Shown in pieces: positions 54,307 to 64,000 of a stretch of DNA of 64,000 nucleotides. The notes beneath the pieces were generated by a model, which was not told where the DNA came from, did not search any database, and saw nothing but the letters and a program-made list of their open reading frames with translations. Position 1 is the first letter of the stretch. Every line of letters begins with the position of its first letter. The DNA is taken from contig NZ_JFHD01000005.1 in assembly GCF_000698575.1 (NCBI RefSeq), positions 186,001 through 250,000 of the forward strand. Direction: 5' to 3'. The position numbers were made by a program, and so were the translations under genes. Source of the DNA: Caballeronia zhejiangensis (GTDB taxonomy: Bacteria; Pseudomonadota; Gammaproteobacteria; Burkholderiales; Burkholderiaceae).

Positions 54307-54786
54307 ATGTCCGCGTCACGTTTTCGCCGTACCGCCGCCGCGCTCGTCCTTGCGTCGGCGATGAGCGCCTGCACGATCACCCCGCCCCCCAGCGTCGTGG
54401 CTGCGCGCGCGCCCGCGCCGACCGTCTCCGGTCAAACGCTCGACGAGTACAAGGCGCGCATCGCGCAGCGCATCTTCGAGCGCAATCCGTCGCTCGTGCT
54501 GAAGGGCACGCCGCAAGCGATGCTGCGCTCGTTCGTGCTCGTGTCGTTTACGGTGGATCGCGGCGGGCGGCTCGTCGAATCGTCGGTGTATCGCACCAAC
54601 GGCGATGACGAAGCCGAAGCCACCGCGCTCGCCTCGCTGCGCCGCGCATCGCCGCTGCCCGCGCCGCCCCCGCGCCTTTTGAACGGCAACGGCCAACTGG
54701 AGCTTTTCGAAGGCTGGATGTTCAACGACAACGGCCAGTTCCAGCTACAGACGTCCCATTCGCCGCAAGCCACGACCATCGATTGA
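54307..54786 (+). CDS. TonB C-terminal-like lipoprotein
   Basis: 159 residues. Lipobox MSAC after 'FRRTAAALVLASAMSAC' predicts lipidation. 'LVLKGTPQAMLRSFVLVSFT' and 'VDRGGRLVESSVYRTNGDDE', then 'ALASLRRASPLPAPPP', follow the beta-beta-alpha-beta pattern of the TonB C-terminal domain ('V.F.I...G.V....I..SSG....D.AAL.AI..A.P.P.PP'). There is no TonB membrane anchor or Pro-rich spacer, so this is a periplasmic variant of unknown job. Confidence 0.75.
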   Translation: MSASRFRRTAAALVLASAMSACTITPPPSVVAARAPAPTVSGQTLDEYKARIAQRIFERNPSLVLKGTPQAMLRSFVLVSFTVDRGGRLVESSVYRTNGDDEAEATALASLRRASPLPAPPPRLLNGNGQLELFEGWMFNDNGQFQLQTSHSPQATTID

Positions 54787-54816
54787 TTGGCGCTCGGCCG
54801 GCACGCTCGTTATAAT
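54787..54816 (+). promoter_or_regulatory. Promoter for the MHS-type transporter
   Basis: TTGGCG (54787-54792), 18 bp, TATAAT (54811-54816) directly after the lipoprotein stop. It predicts a ~265 nt leader before the transporter start; that 303 bp spacer (54787-55089) holds no other feature I can identify. Confidence 0.5.
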
Positions 54817-55089
54817 TTTTTGCACCCCGGCCGGACCCGCTTCCGGCGTGGCCTGCGCCTCGCGCTCACCCCGCGCGTCCGGCGCAGCGCCCGAGCGCAG
54901 CCGAACTGCGCCGCGACACCGCGCGCCACTCACGCGCCGTCCAACCCTGGCTTTCCCGCCATTGCATCGCAATCCCTACAAAAAGCTGACGCGCGCCGGA
55001 CGACGACATCGTTCGTCATTCCGATCGCTCTTGCCCGGCGATGCGCGCGACAATGCTTCGCACCAAGGCAACACGACAACGGAGACAAC

Positions 55090-56394
55090 ATGGCCTCACC
55101 CTCGCTTTCCGCCGCAAAGCCCGGCGACGGATCCCAAAGCGCTTCCCGCGTGATTTTCGCGAGCTTCATCGGCACCGCGATCGAGTTCTACGACTTCTAT
55201 GTCTACGCGACCGCCGCCGCGCTCGTCATCGGACCGGTGTTCTTTCCGCACGACTCGCCCGCCGCGCAGGCGCTCTCGGCGTTCGTCACCTTCGGCATCG
55301 CGTTCTTCGCGCGGCCTATCGGCTCGTTCATCTTCGGACACTTCGGCGATCGCATCGGCCGCAAATCGACGCTCGTCGCCTCGCTGCTCGTGATGGGCCT
55401 CTCGACGACGCTCATCGGCTTCGTGCCCGGCTACGATTCGATCGGCAGCGCGGCCCCGATCCTCCTGTGCATCCTGCGGTTCGGCCAAGGCATTGGGCTG
55501 GGCGGCGAATGGGGCGGCGCGGCGCTGCTCGCGACCGAATACGCACCGAAGGGCAAACGCGGTCTCTTCGGCATGTTTCCGCAGCTCGGGCCGTCGATCG
55601 GCTTTCTCGCGTCGAACGGTCTGTTCTTCGGTCTCGCGCTCTCGCTCTCCGATGAGCAATTCCGCAGCTGGGGCTGGCGCGTGCCGTTCATCGTGAGCGC
55701 GGTGCTGGTCGCGCTCGGCCTGTATGTGCGCCTGAAGATCGCGGAAACGCCGGCGTTCCGCGCGGCCGTCGAGCGCGAAGAACGCGTCAAGGTGCCGGTC
55801 GCGACGCTGCTCGGCCGCCATCTCGTGCCGACGCTGCTCGGCGCGTTCGCGATGGTCGTCTGCTACACGCTCTTCTATATCTCGACGGTGTTTTCGCTGT
55901 CGTACGGCGTGGCCAAACTGCATTTCGCGCGCGAGACCTTCCTCGGCCTTCTGTGCCTCGCCGTGGTGTTCATGGCGCTCGCCACGCCGATCTCCGCGAT
56001 CGCGAGCGACCGTTTCGGACGCAAGCCGGTGCTGATCGTCGGCTGTCTGCTGGCGATCCTCTCCGGCTTCGCGATGGCTCCGCTCCTCGGCAGCGGCGAC
56101 ACGATCCAGGTCGCGCTCTTCCTGACGATCGAGCTCTTCCTGATGGGCGTCACGTTCGCACCGATGGGCGCGCTCCTGCCCGAGCTCTTCCCGACCAACG
56201 TGCGTTACACGGGCGCGGGCGTCGCGTACAACCTCGGCGGGATTCTGGGCGCATCGGTGGCGCCGTACATCGCGCAATTGCTCGCCAATCGCGGCGGGCT
56301 CGCGTGGGTCGGCGGATATGTGTCGGCGGCTGCGGCGGTGAGTTTGATCGCCGTGCTGTGTATGCGCGAGACGCGCCACATCACGCTGGAGTAA
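55090..56394 (+). CDS. MFS transporter, metabolite:H+ symporter (MHS) family
   Basis: 434 residues, 12 membrane segments. 'ASFIGTAIEFYDFYVYATAA', 'FGHFGDRIGRKSTLVASLLV' (motif A), 'GLGGEWGGAALLATEYAP' and 'AYNLGGILGASVAPYI' are typical of the ProP/ShiA/KgtP group that imports organic acids, betaines or shikimate. ATG at 55090 has GGAGACAAC just before it; an in-frame upstream extension is not family-like. Substrate not determinable. Convergent with opgC. Confidence 0.9.
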   Translation: MASPSLSAAKPGDGSQSASRVIFASFIGTAIEFYDFYVYATAAALVIGPVFFPHDSPAAQALSAFVTFGIAFFARPIGSFIFGHFGDRIGRKSTLVASLLVMGLSTTLIGFVPGYDSIGSAAPILLCILRFGQGIGLGGEWGGAALLATEYAPKGKRGLFGMFPQLGPSIGFLASNGLFFGLALSLSDEQFRSWGWRVPFIVSAVLVALGLYVRLKIAETPAFRAAVEREERVKVPVATLLGRHLVPTLLGAFAMVVCYTLFYISTVFSLSYGVAKLHFARETFLGLLCLAVVFMALATPISAIASDRFGRKPVLIVGCLLAILSGFAMAPLLGSGDTIQVALFLTIELFLMGVTFAPMGALLPELFPTNVRYTGAGVAYNLGGILGASVAPYIAQLLANRGGLAWVGGYVSAAAAVSLIAVLCMRETRHITLE

Positions 56395-56415
56395 GCACGA
56401 GAGAAACCGGCGCGC

Positions 56416-57600
56416 TCAGCGATCGCGCCGGTTCGTGGCGTGCGCCGGGACCGGCCTGCCCTCGATGACGGGCATACGCGGCGCCGGCCGCTCGACGCTC
56501 TTCGCACGCGCCGCTTTCGCCGCCTTCCGATCCGCCCAGAAGCGCGCGAGCGCAAGCAGGCCGACGATGGCGATGCCATCGGCGATCAGCCCCAGAATCC
56601 AGTGCGACGGATACCGCCCGAGCCCGAGCACGCCCATCGCGCGCAGCGCCGAATCGAGCACGAGCGACACGCATGTGCCCGCGATGAAGCACACGAGCCC
56701 CTGCTGGCCGATCGTGACGACGCCCGGCAGCCTGCGTGCGAGCTTGCCGACCCAGCCCGCATACACGCCGCGCGCGACGATCCACGCGATGGCGGCGAAG
56801 CTCACGATGCGCAGCGTCGCGAGATTCTGCTTCATGTATCCCGGCGGCGCCTGCGTTTCGAGGAAGAGCTTGGCGAACGCGAAGGTCAGCGCCAGCGCGA
56901 TCGCCCCGGCGGTCAGCCAGCGCGCGAATCGGCCGGCGTGGAATTCGTCGCTGATCGGCTGCACGCGCGCGAGCACGCCGGTCATGAACATCAACTGCCA
57001 CGCGAACGGATTGAACGACCACGCTTCGCCGTATGTGCCCGGCAGGAAGCGCAGCAGCGGCATGGCCGCGAGCCACACAAGCAGGCTGCCGAAAATGGCG
57101 ATGACGGGTTTCTTCTGCGCGAGCGGCACGATCGCCGGGACTGCGAGCGCGAACACCGAATACATCGGCAAAACCGCCGACAGATACGGCTGCTGACGCA
57201 ACAGCACGATATCGACCGCAAGGCCGAACGGCCGCGTGAGAAAGTTCGGCCACTCGGTGTACTGGACCATCGGCGTGTCGACTTGAAGCGCCATCAGGAT
57301 CGCGCCGCCGACCAGCATCAGAAACGCCGTGAACAGATACGCGCGATAAATTTCCCAACTGCGTTTGAAAAAGCGTCGGCGGGCGGCTGAATCGCTACGG
57401 CGAGTCGCAAGCGCCGTATAAGCCGCCGCCGACGCATAACCTCCGAGAAACACGAAAACTTCGGCGGAATCGCAAAACGCATACTGGTGCAGCGTAAAGC
57501 GCGATAGCACGCTTCCCGTTATATGGTCGACCGCGATAATGAGCAGCACGATTCCTCGAAAGAAATCGACTTCGAGAGAACGTGTCGTCGGGGAAGTCAT
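56416..57600 (-). CDS. opgC: OpgC-family acyltransferase
   Basis: 394 residues, ten membrane segments. 'RSLEVDFFRGIVLLIIAVDH' with the conserved His in ITG, 'YAFCDSAEVFVFLGGYASA', and 'AWSFNPFAWQLMFMTGV' are OpgC (succinyl-glucan transferase) motifs. In other bacteria OpgC adds succinyl groups to osmoregulated periplasmic glucans. opgG/H are not nearby. Start at MTSPTTRSLEV (57600) has GGAG 10 nt upstream; a longer start (57702) exists. Confidence 0.88.
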   Translation of the reverse strand: MTSPTTRSLEVDFFRGIVLLIIAVDHITGSVLSRFTLHQYAFCDSAEVFVFLGGYASAAAYTALATRRSDSAARRRFFKRSWEIYRAYLFTAFLMLVGGAILMALQVDTPMVQYTEWPNFLTRPFGLAVDIVLLRQQPYLSAVLPMYSVFALAVPAIVPLAQKKPVIAIFGSLLVWLAAMPLLRFLPGTYGEAWSFNPFAWQLMFMTGVLARVQPISDEFHAGRFARWLTAGAIALALTFAFAKLFLETQAPPGYMKQNLATLRIVSFAAIAWIVARGVYAGWVGKLARRLPGVVTIGQQGLVCFIAGTCVSLVLDSALRAMGVLGLGRYPSHWILGLIADGIAIVGLLALARFWADRKAAKAARAKSVERPAPRMPVIEGRPVPAHATNRRDR

Positions 57601-57860
57601 CTGGCGAATGCTCCACGGACCTGCGGTTTCGGCGCGCCGCCGGACGGGCTGGCGCGCATACGCGGTTTGTACCTGCTCCGAAAGGAAAATTCCCTTAATC
57701 AACGAGTATTTAAATTAACACTCGGTGCCAGTCGGCAAGCTGGCGGCAAAATGACTTTTTTGTCCGCTTTCCAGTAAATATGCCGCTGCCTATACTCGAA
57801 AGAAGTTCGACAAAAACGATGCGCGGAAAACTTGTGCCGCGAACCAGAAGGAGGCCGGGC

Positions 57861-58040
57861 ATGCGTATTCATGTTGAGAGCGCTCATCTCGTCGCGATGA
57901 TCGCCATCGCGCTTTCGACCGCGTTGCTGCTCGCGATCAAGTTCCGACCGGCGACATGGCGAGGCGTGCTCGTCGAAGCCGTCATCGCGAATGTCGGCGC
58001 GATCCTGGCCGTGCTCGCCTTCGAAGTGCTGACCGCCTGA
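57861..58040 (+). CDS. Small membrane protein (59 aa)
   Basis: ATG at 57861 preceded by AGGAGGCCGGGC. Product MRIHVESAHLVAMIAIALST.. has two hydrophobic segments separated by 'KFRPATWRG', so a two-span inner membrane peptide. Clear ribosome binding site; no family recognised. Confidence 0.6.
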   Translation: MRIHVESAHLVAMIAIALSTALLLAIKFRPATWRGVLVEAVIANVGAILAVLAFEVLTA

Positions 58041-58392
58041 GCCGCGCGCGCCGGCATCAGACGCCGGACCTACAGAAAAATTTCAAATCGGTTGAACTTT
58101 CCCCCGCGCGGGCACTCTTAGCAGGTAATGCCGTTCGTCGGATCGCTCGTCGAACCTAACGCACGGCTCTCATCTCCTCTCCGCTCCTGCTTATGGCGGG
58201 AGCGTTTCTTGGGCGCCCGGCGAAAGCCTCGCGCCTGTTCTTTTTTCTGGCCCCGGAAAACGCTGATCGACCGCGCATCGGCGGCGTCGAAATGACACGC
58301 GCAAACGATAACGCGCCAAGCAAAAGAGCCAGAATCCCGAGATTCTGGCTCTTTCGATAAACGCGGCGCGCAAGCACGCGCCGCACGCGGCA
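58041..58392. other. Intergenic region downstream of minE
   Basis: About 350 bp holding the min operon terminator near its right end. Other short frames are unsupported. Confidence 0.45.
58323..58354 (-). terminator. Terminator of the min operon
   Basis: AAAGAGCCAGAATC-(CCGA)-GATTCTGGCTCTTT, 14-bp perfect stem, 39 bp after minE on the minus strand. Confidence 0.85.
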
Positions 58393-58647
58393 TCACGCCT
58401 GCGGAATTTCGATCTTCACTTCCAGCACTTCGAGATCGTCCTGACGTTCGAGGCTGACTCGAATATCGTCATCGGAAATCTTCACGTACTTCGAAATCAC
58501 GGCAACCAGTTCCCGTTGCAACGCCGGCAGATAATCGGCGGCGGCTTTGCCACCCGCGCGCTCGTGCGCAATGATCAACTGCAAGCGTTCCTTCGCGACC
58601 GTAGCGGACTTCTTCTTCTCGCCCAGCAAAAACGAAAGAATCGACAT
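58393..58647 (-). CDS. minE: Cell division topological specificity factor MinE
   Basis: 84 residues. '[20 protein letters not shown]' provides the membrane-targeting and anti-MinCD helix ('[12 protein letters not shown]'), and the C-terminal topological specificity domain ends '[11 protein letters not shown]'. It stimulates MinD ATPase and drives pole-to-pole oscillation. Nine bp after minD. Confidence 0.96.
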   Translation of the reverse strand: MSILSFLLGEKKKSATVAKERLQLIIAHERAGGKAAADYLPALQRELVAVISKYVKISDDDIRVSLERQDDLEVLEVKIEIPQA

Positions 58648-58656
58648 TGCGTCCCC

Positions 58657-59472
58657 TTACTTGGTGCCGAAGATGCGTTGCAGCAAACCGGGCTTCTGAT
58701 AATCGGTGAAGCGCAGCGCCTTTTCCTCGCCGAGGAATCGCGACACCACGTCCTTGTACGATTCCGCGACATCCGTGCCATCGAGATGCACGGCCGGCAA
58801 ACCCTGGTTCGATGCGTGCAGCACCGCTTCCGATTCCGGAATCACGCCGATCAGATCGATGCGCAGGATTTCCTGGATGTCGGAGAGCGACAGCATTTCG
58901 CCCTCGCTTACGCGCTTCGGGTTGTAGCGCGTGATGAGCAGATGTTCCTTGACCGGTTCCTTGCCTTCGATCGCGCGCTTGGTCTTCGACGACAGAATGC
59001 CCAGAATGCGGTCCGAATCGCGCACGGACGACACTTCCGGATTCGTCACGATGAGCGCTTCGTCGGCGAAGTGCATTGCCATCAGCGCGCCGGATTCGAT
59101 GCCCGCCGGCGAATCGCAGACGATGTACTCGAAGTCCATCTTGATCAGCTCGTTGATGACCTTCTCGACGCCTTCGAGAGTCAGCGCGTCTTTATCGCGC
59201 GTTTGCGATGCCGGCAGGATGTAGAGGTTCTCGCACTTCTTGTCCTTGATGAGCGCCTGATGCAGATTCGCTTCGCCCTGGATGACGTTGATCAGGTCGT
59301 ACACGACGCGGCGTTCGCAACCCATGATGAGGTCGAGATTGCGCAGACCGACGTCGAAGTCGATCACGGCCGTCTTGTGGCCGCGCAATGCGAGCGCCGA
59401 TGCGAAGCTCGCGCTGGTGGTCGTCTTGCCGACGCCGCCCTTTCCCGAGGTCACCACAATGATTTTTGCCAT
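58657..59472 (-). CDS. minD: Septum site-determining ATPase MinD
   Basis: 271 residues. Deviant Walker A 'TSGKGGVGKTTTSA' with Lys11 and Lys16, 'AVIDFDVGLRNLDLIMG', 'VCDSPAGIESGA', and the C-terminal amphipathic membrane helix 'KPGLLQRIFG'. It recruits MinC to the membrane. Middle gene of minC-minD-minE. Confidence 0.97.
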   Translation of the reverse strand: MAKIIVVTSGKGGVGKTTTSASFASALALRGHKTAVIDFDVGLRNLDLIMGCERRVVYDLINVIQGEANLHQALIKDKKCENLYILPASQTRDKDALTLEGVEKVINELIKMDFEYIVCDSPAGIESGALMAMHFADEALIVTNPEVSSVRDSDRILGILSSKTKRAIEGKEPVKEHLLITRYNPKRVSEGEMLSLSDIQEILRIDLIGVIPESEAVLHASNQGLPAVHLDGTDVAESYKDVVSRFLGEEKALRFTDYQKPGLLQRIFGTK

Positions 59473-59560
59473 ACAAGTACCTTGTGTTCGTCAATAAGTC
59501 CGCTTGCGTTGCCTGCGAGCGCGCGCCAAGGGCATCGGGCGCGCGGATCGATGCAACCCG

Positions 59561-60328
59561 TCAGGTCAGACGCAGCGGTTCGATCATCAGTTTTTCTTCG
59601 TTCAGCCAGATCTGCACCGGCTTGCTGAGCACGTCGGCCGGCAGCGGGTTCTCGGTCGTTCGATAGATGCCCGCGATGGAGATGAGTTCCGGCTCGAGAC
59701 AGGTGCAGAAGATGCGCGCGTCGAGATTGCCGTGCACGCCCGCGAGCGCGCGGCCTCGCAACGGCGCATAGATATGGATATTGCCTTCGGCGATCACTTC
59801 GGCCCCGTACGACACGAGCCCGAGGACGATGAGATCGCCCTTCGCATAGACCTGCTGCCCCGAGCGCAGCGGACGATCGATGATGGTCGCCGGCGCCGGC
59901 AGCGCGGGCGGCGGCGGCGTGTTCGCGACCGCGGCTTCGATCACCGCGGCAGCTTCGGTGTTGGGCTTCGCTTCGTCGACGGAGGGCTTGGGCGCGCCGC
60001 GCCGGTCACGTGCTTCGAGAACAGGCAGGCCGCCCGCGTTCGCCCATTGAATCGCCCACGTCTGCTCGGGCAGCGCGACGATGCCGATCGGACGCATGCG
60101 GACGTCTCTCAGCACCTTTTCCAGATCGGCAAGCGCGACACGTTCGCCTTCGGCGAGACGGCGCACGTCGATGGCGACGACATCGCCTGCGAAAAATTCG
60201 GGAGTCGCTTCGAAGCGCCGCGTGAGTTCAGTGCGCAGGGCATCGAGGTCGGGAGTCTTGACGACGAAGAGAAGCGTGTCGACGGAGCCGCTGCGCAGTT
60301 CGAAGAAGGGCGTTTTGTTGAGCGACAT
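59561..60328 (-). CDS. minC: Septum formation inhibitor MinC
   Basis: 255 residues. N-terminal FtsZ-inhibiting domain ('[20 protein letters not shown]'), an Ala/Pro-rich linker (~135-160), and the C-terminal beta-helix that binds MinD ('[20 protein letters not shown]', '[20 protein letters not shown]'). Start at MSLNKTPFF (60326-60328), the family N-terminus; four-codon longer start possible. First min gene. Confidence 0.95.
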   Translation of the reverse strand: MSLNKTPFFELRSGSVDTLLFVVKTPDLDALRTELTRRFEATPEFFAGDVVAIDVRRLAEGERVALADLEKVLRDVRMRPIGIVALPEQTWAIQWANAGGLPVLEARDRRGAPKPSVDEAKPNTEAAAVIEAAVANTPPPPALPAPATIIDRPLRSGQQVYAKGDLIVLGLVSYGAEVIAEGNIHIYAPLRGRALAGVHGNLDARIFCTCLEPELISIAGIYRTTENPLPADVLSKPVQIWLNEEKLMIEPLRLT

Positions 60329-60482
60329 AAGAACGGCCAAAAATTTTGCGTATTTTACAGGCGTTGTCGCACACGGCCATAATTTTTAGGACCGATTTCA
60401 GCTATCGGAAACGAGAAGTGCGTGCGACGAAGGCGCACGACGAACATGCGTGAAGCGAAGACGAAGCCGAAGCGGAGGCGCC

Positions 60483-61019
60483 TCAGTCGTCCTCTTCGGG
60501 ATGCATGTGGCGCACGAAGAGCGACTCGGCTTCTTGCTCGTGAGACGGCATCGCGCGACGATCGCCGGTGGGACCGAAGCCGAGGCGCTCGTAGAAGCGC
60601 ACCGCGGTGCGGTTCTCCTCGGATATCCACGCATGCACCTCTGCGACGCCTTGCTGCGCGAGCCATCGCGACGCGACGTTCACGAGCAGTTCGCCGCCAC
60701 GCAGATGCCGCACGGCCGGCGCGACCCACAGCGCGCTCACGAATGCGCGCTCGTTCGGCGCCTCTTCGATGTACGCGTGCACGAGACCGCAAGGATGGCC
60801 TTCGGTGTAGAGCAGAAACGTCGCGAGCCGGGGCGAACTCGCATGCAGCGACGCGGTGTCGTCGAACGACGACGGATCGACGAGCAGCGCATCTTCCAGC
60901 GTTTCGCCGAATGCGTATGGCGCTTCGCGCAGCGATGCCGTGCGAAGCTCGCGCAAGACCGAACCTTGTTGCGCGGCGATGCGGCTGACGGTCAGTGAGG
61001 GACTCATGCGGGCGCTCAT
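60483..61019 (-). CDS. GNAT-family N-acetyltransferase
   Basis: 178 residues. 'RELRTASLREAPYAFGETLE' at the N-terminus, 'AFVSALWVAPAVRHLRGGEL' (acetyl-CoA region) and 'VAEVHAWISEENRTAVRFYE' with 'RLGFGPTGD' are characteristic of GNAT enzymes. Substrate unknown. Two possible starts (61019 and 61007); GAGAG before the first slightly favours it. Confidence 0.82.
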   Translation of the reverse strand: MSARMSPSLTVSRIAAQQGSVLRELRTASLREAPYAFGETLEDALLVDPSSFDDTASLHASSPRLATFLLYTEGHPCGLVHAYIEEAPNERAFVSALWVAPAVRHLRGGELLVNVASRWLAQQGVAEVHAWISEENRTAVRFYERLGFGPTGDRRAMPSHEQEAESLFVRHMHPEEDD

Positions 61020-61180
61020 GCGGACAATTTCTCTCTGGCTTTCAGGCGGGATACGCGTGCGGCTCTGTCGGCCGGTCCGGCGCTCGGGCCATCGGCATAG
61101 CTTCAACCGAACGGGCGAACCCGTCAATTCCTAAATCCGGGAAAGTGCTTTACAACGCACACGGCATGGCGAACGCGCGC

Positions 61181-61963
61181 TCATGGCGCTCCATAGCTGC
61201 CCGTGCCATCCGGCCACGGCGTGAGCACTTCGAAGCCGTCGTCGGTCACGGCGACCATGTGCTCCCACTGCGCGGACAACGAGCGGTCCTTCGTCGTCAC
61301 GGTCCAGCCGTCGCGCGACTGCTGCGTGGCGGCGCGGCCCGCGTTGATCATCGGCTCGATCGTGAAGACGAGGCCCGGCTTCAGACGCAGGCCCGCGCCA
61401 CGCTGACCGTAATGCAACACTTGCGGATCTTCGTGATACACGCGGCCGATGCCGTGTCCGCAATACTCGCGCACCACCGAGAAGCCTTCCCGATGCGCGA
61501 CGCTTTGAATCGCCGCGCCGACGTCGCCGAGCGTCGCGCCGGGACGCACTTCGCGCATGCCGGCGACCATCGCTTCGTAGGTGGTTTCGGTGAGACGGCG
61601 CGCCTGCTCGCTCGGTGTGCCGGCGTAGTACATGCGGCTCGTGTCGCCGTAGTAGCCGTCCTTGATGATCGCGACATCGATGTTGATGATGTCGCCTTCC
61701 TTCAGTTCCTTCGCCCCCGGAATGCCGTGGCATACGACGTGATTCACCGACGTGCAGATCGTTTTCGGAAAGCCCATGTAGCCGACGTTCGCGGGCACGG
61801 CCTTCAGTTCGTTGACGATGAAGCGATTGCAGATGGCGTCGAGTTCGTCGGTGGTGACGCCCGGGCGGACGTATTCGCCGATCATCGCGAGGACTTCGGC
61901 GGCCATGCGGCCGGAGATGCGCAACTTTTCGATGTCGGCGGGTGTCTTGAGGGTGATGGCCAT
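61181..61963 (-). CDS. map: Methionine aminopeptidase, type I
   Basis: 260 residues. Five metal ligands in order: Asp96, Asp107 ('NIDVAIIKDGYYGDTSRMYY'), His170 ('YCGHGIGRVYHEDPQVLHYG'), Glu203 ('FTIEPMIN') and Glu234 ('AQWEHMVAVT'), plus substrate His79 ('CHGIP'). It removes initiator Met. Start at MAITLKTPADIEKLR (61963). Monocistronic here, not next to rpsB. Confidence 0.96.
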   Translation of the reverse strand: MAITLKTPADIEKLRISGRMAAEVLAMIGEYVRPGVTTDELDAICNRFIVNELKAVPANVGYMGFPKTICTSVNHVVCHGIPGAKELKEGDIINIDVAIIKDGYYGDTSRMYYAGTPSEQARRLTETTYEAMVAGMREVRPGATLGDVGAAIQSVAHREGFSVVREYCGHGIGRVYHEDPQVLHYGQRGAGLRLKPGLVFTIEPMINAGRAATQQSRDGWTVTTKDRSLSAQWEHMVAVTDDGFEVLTPWPDGTGSYGAP

Positions 61964-62212
61964 TGAGCAATGCGAATGGGTTCGTGCCGCCTCGCGCGCG
62001 CCTTTTCGCCGATGTTCGACGCAGGCGGCGCGCGAGGACAATGGGCCCGATGATAGCACTCCCGCGCAGCCTCTCCGCTCGCGGAGGCGCATCGGCGCTG
62101 CATTTCGAGCCTTCAGGCGCGTTGTTTGTACGTGCGTCGCCGTCGTCGTTCGATCTTGTGATGAGCGACCGTTTGTGTTTTAGTGGCGCGACTTCTGACC
62201 TGCCGGAGTGTT

Positions 62213-62563
62213 ATGAACCTGCATCGATCTGCTTCTCTTTGCGCCGTGCTGTCGGGCGTCGCCACCCTCGCCGCCTGCAGTTCGACGAGCGATCCCGAAC
62301 TGCGTGCGTCGAAACCCGTGATTCATGTTTCGTCGGCGCGGCCTGCGTCGGATATATCGAGTTGTCTGCAACGCATGATTCCGTCCGCGCAGACGCGACG
62401 CGATCAGGGCTCGACGGAGTTGCTGGTCGGCTCGAATGCGTGGCTCGTGACGCTCACGCCTTCGGCTTATGGATCGATCGTGAAGGTGCAGCAGTCATCG
62501 AGCGACGATGGCGGCGTGCCCGAACCCGAATTGCGCTTCGATATCGCGAGGTGCACGACCTGA
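62213..62563 (+). CDS. Small lipoprotein of unknown function
   Basis: 116 residues. ATG at 62213 with CCGGAG five nt upstream. Lipobox 'LAAC' ends the signal 'MNLHRSASLCAVLSGVATLA'. The mature part has two further Cys residues and 'SDISSCLQRMIPSAQTRRD', 'AYGSIVKVQQSSS', 'ELRFDIARC'. It resembles short lipoproteins common in Burkholderia with no known role. Followed by a terminator. Confidence 0.72.
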   Translation: MNLHRSASLCAVLSGVATLAACSSTSDPELRASKPVIHVSSARPASDISSCLQRMIPSAQTRRDQGSTELLVGSNAWLVTLTPSAYGSIVKVQQSSSDDGGVPEPELRFDIARCTT

Positions 62564-62601
62564 AGACGCGCTCCGCCTCGACGAAGCGGAGCCACAAAAG
62601 C

Positions 62602-62637
62602 AAAACCCCGCAAGCCTTTCGACTTGCGGGGTTTTTG
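62602..62637. terminator. Terminator between the lipoprotein and tRNA-Ser(CGA)
   Basis: AAAACCCCGCAAG / CTTGCGGGGTTTTT, 13-bp stem, with A- and T-runs on both sides; bidirectional. Confidence 0.88.
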
Positions 62638-62642
62638 TGTCT

Positions 62643-62733
<91 letters not shown>

Positions 62734-62834
62734 GTCTACCCTTGCGGGTCTTCGTGAACTGGTCGTTGCTCAACGAAGAACGAAAGTATATCGAACCCTT
62801 TCGCGCTTTCCAAGCCCCTTTTTGAAAATAAACA

Positions 62835-64000
<1,166 letters not shown>

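Overview
The window is a GC-rich chromosomal segment from a beta-proteobacterium of the Burkholderiaceae, most likely in the Burkholderia / Paraburkholderia / Caballeronia group. This placement is an inference. It rests on the gene content and order (ribE..ribBA-ribH-nusB, the purine-base cluster, pepN-fbp, greB/spoT/rpoZ/gmk/yicC, rph-rdgB-hemW, minCDE, serS), on an Opc-like general porin with a C-terminal Phe, and on numerous small Burkholderia-type secreted proteins. It is core chromosome: I see no insertion sequence, integrase, prophage or CRISPR array.

Layout. 1-4.5 kb: the riboflavin operon (end of ribE, ribBA, ribH) with nusB and an aminotransferase, interrupted on the opposite strand by a toxin-antitoxin pair. 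4.5-12.3 kb: lytic transglycosylase, ubiD, asparaginase, LysE-type exporter, threonine/serine dehydratase, a small Gly/Tyr-rich secreted protein and a long non-coding stretch with one short gene. 12.3-19.4 kb: yggT, tRNA-Gly, trmB, uppP, DUF1439 and YkgJ proteins, hemN, amidase, dsbB. 19.9-24.7 kb: purine-base catabolism (xdhC, adenine deaminase-like enzyme, NCS2 permease, guanine deaminase). 25.3-32.5 kb: a seven-gene, tightly overlapping minus-strand operon built around PEP mutase. 32.7-41 kb: DUF4136 lipoprotein, pepN, fbp, tRNA-Thr, a 49-residue gene, a secreted chorismate mutase and an exonuclease/GIY-YIG fusion. 41-54.8 kb: a candidate small RNA, a porin, greB, two identical tRNA-Arg genes, spoT-rpoZ-gmk-yicC facing rph-rdgB-hemW-MFS, tRNA-Ser, and several small secreted or charged proteins. 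55-64 kb: an MHS-type transporter, opgC, minCDE, an acetyltransferase, map, tRNA-Ser(CGA) and the 3' part of serS.

The most interesting system is the 25.3-32.5 kb operon. Its genes encode PEP mutase fused to a nucleotidyltransferase, phosphonopyruvate decarboxylase and 2-aminoethylphosphonate transaminase (together a complete route from PEP to 2-aminoethylphosphonate, AEP), a second LicC-like nucleotidyltransferase, a CDP-alcohol phosphatidyltransferase, a Fe(II)/2-oxoglutarate oxygenase with an intact His-x-Asp...His triad, and a flippase-like membrane protein. The simplest reading is that AEP is made, activated as CMP-AEP, transferred to a lipid, hydroxylated, and moved across the inner membrane, giving a phosphonolipid. 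The AEP part follows from known families; the lipid destination is inference.

Other points: the RibBA homologue lacks the zinc cysteines of GTP cyclohydrolase II (RibBX type); the toxin-antitoxin pair carries two TGTACA boxes at the spacing of the YefM operator; an RNA-like element of three hairpins and a poly-U tail lies antisense to the porin upstream region; and a short element after tRNA-Ser pairs with its own Shine-Dalgarno sequence.
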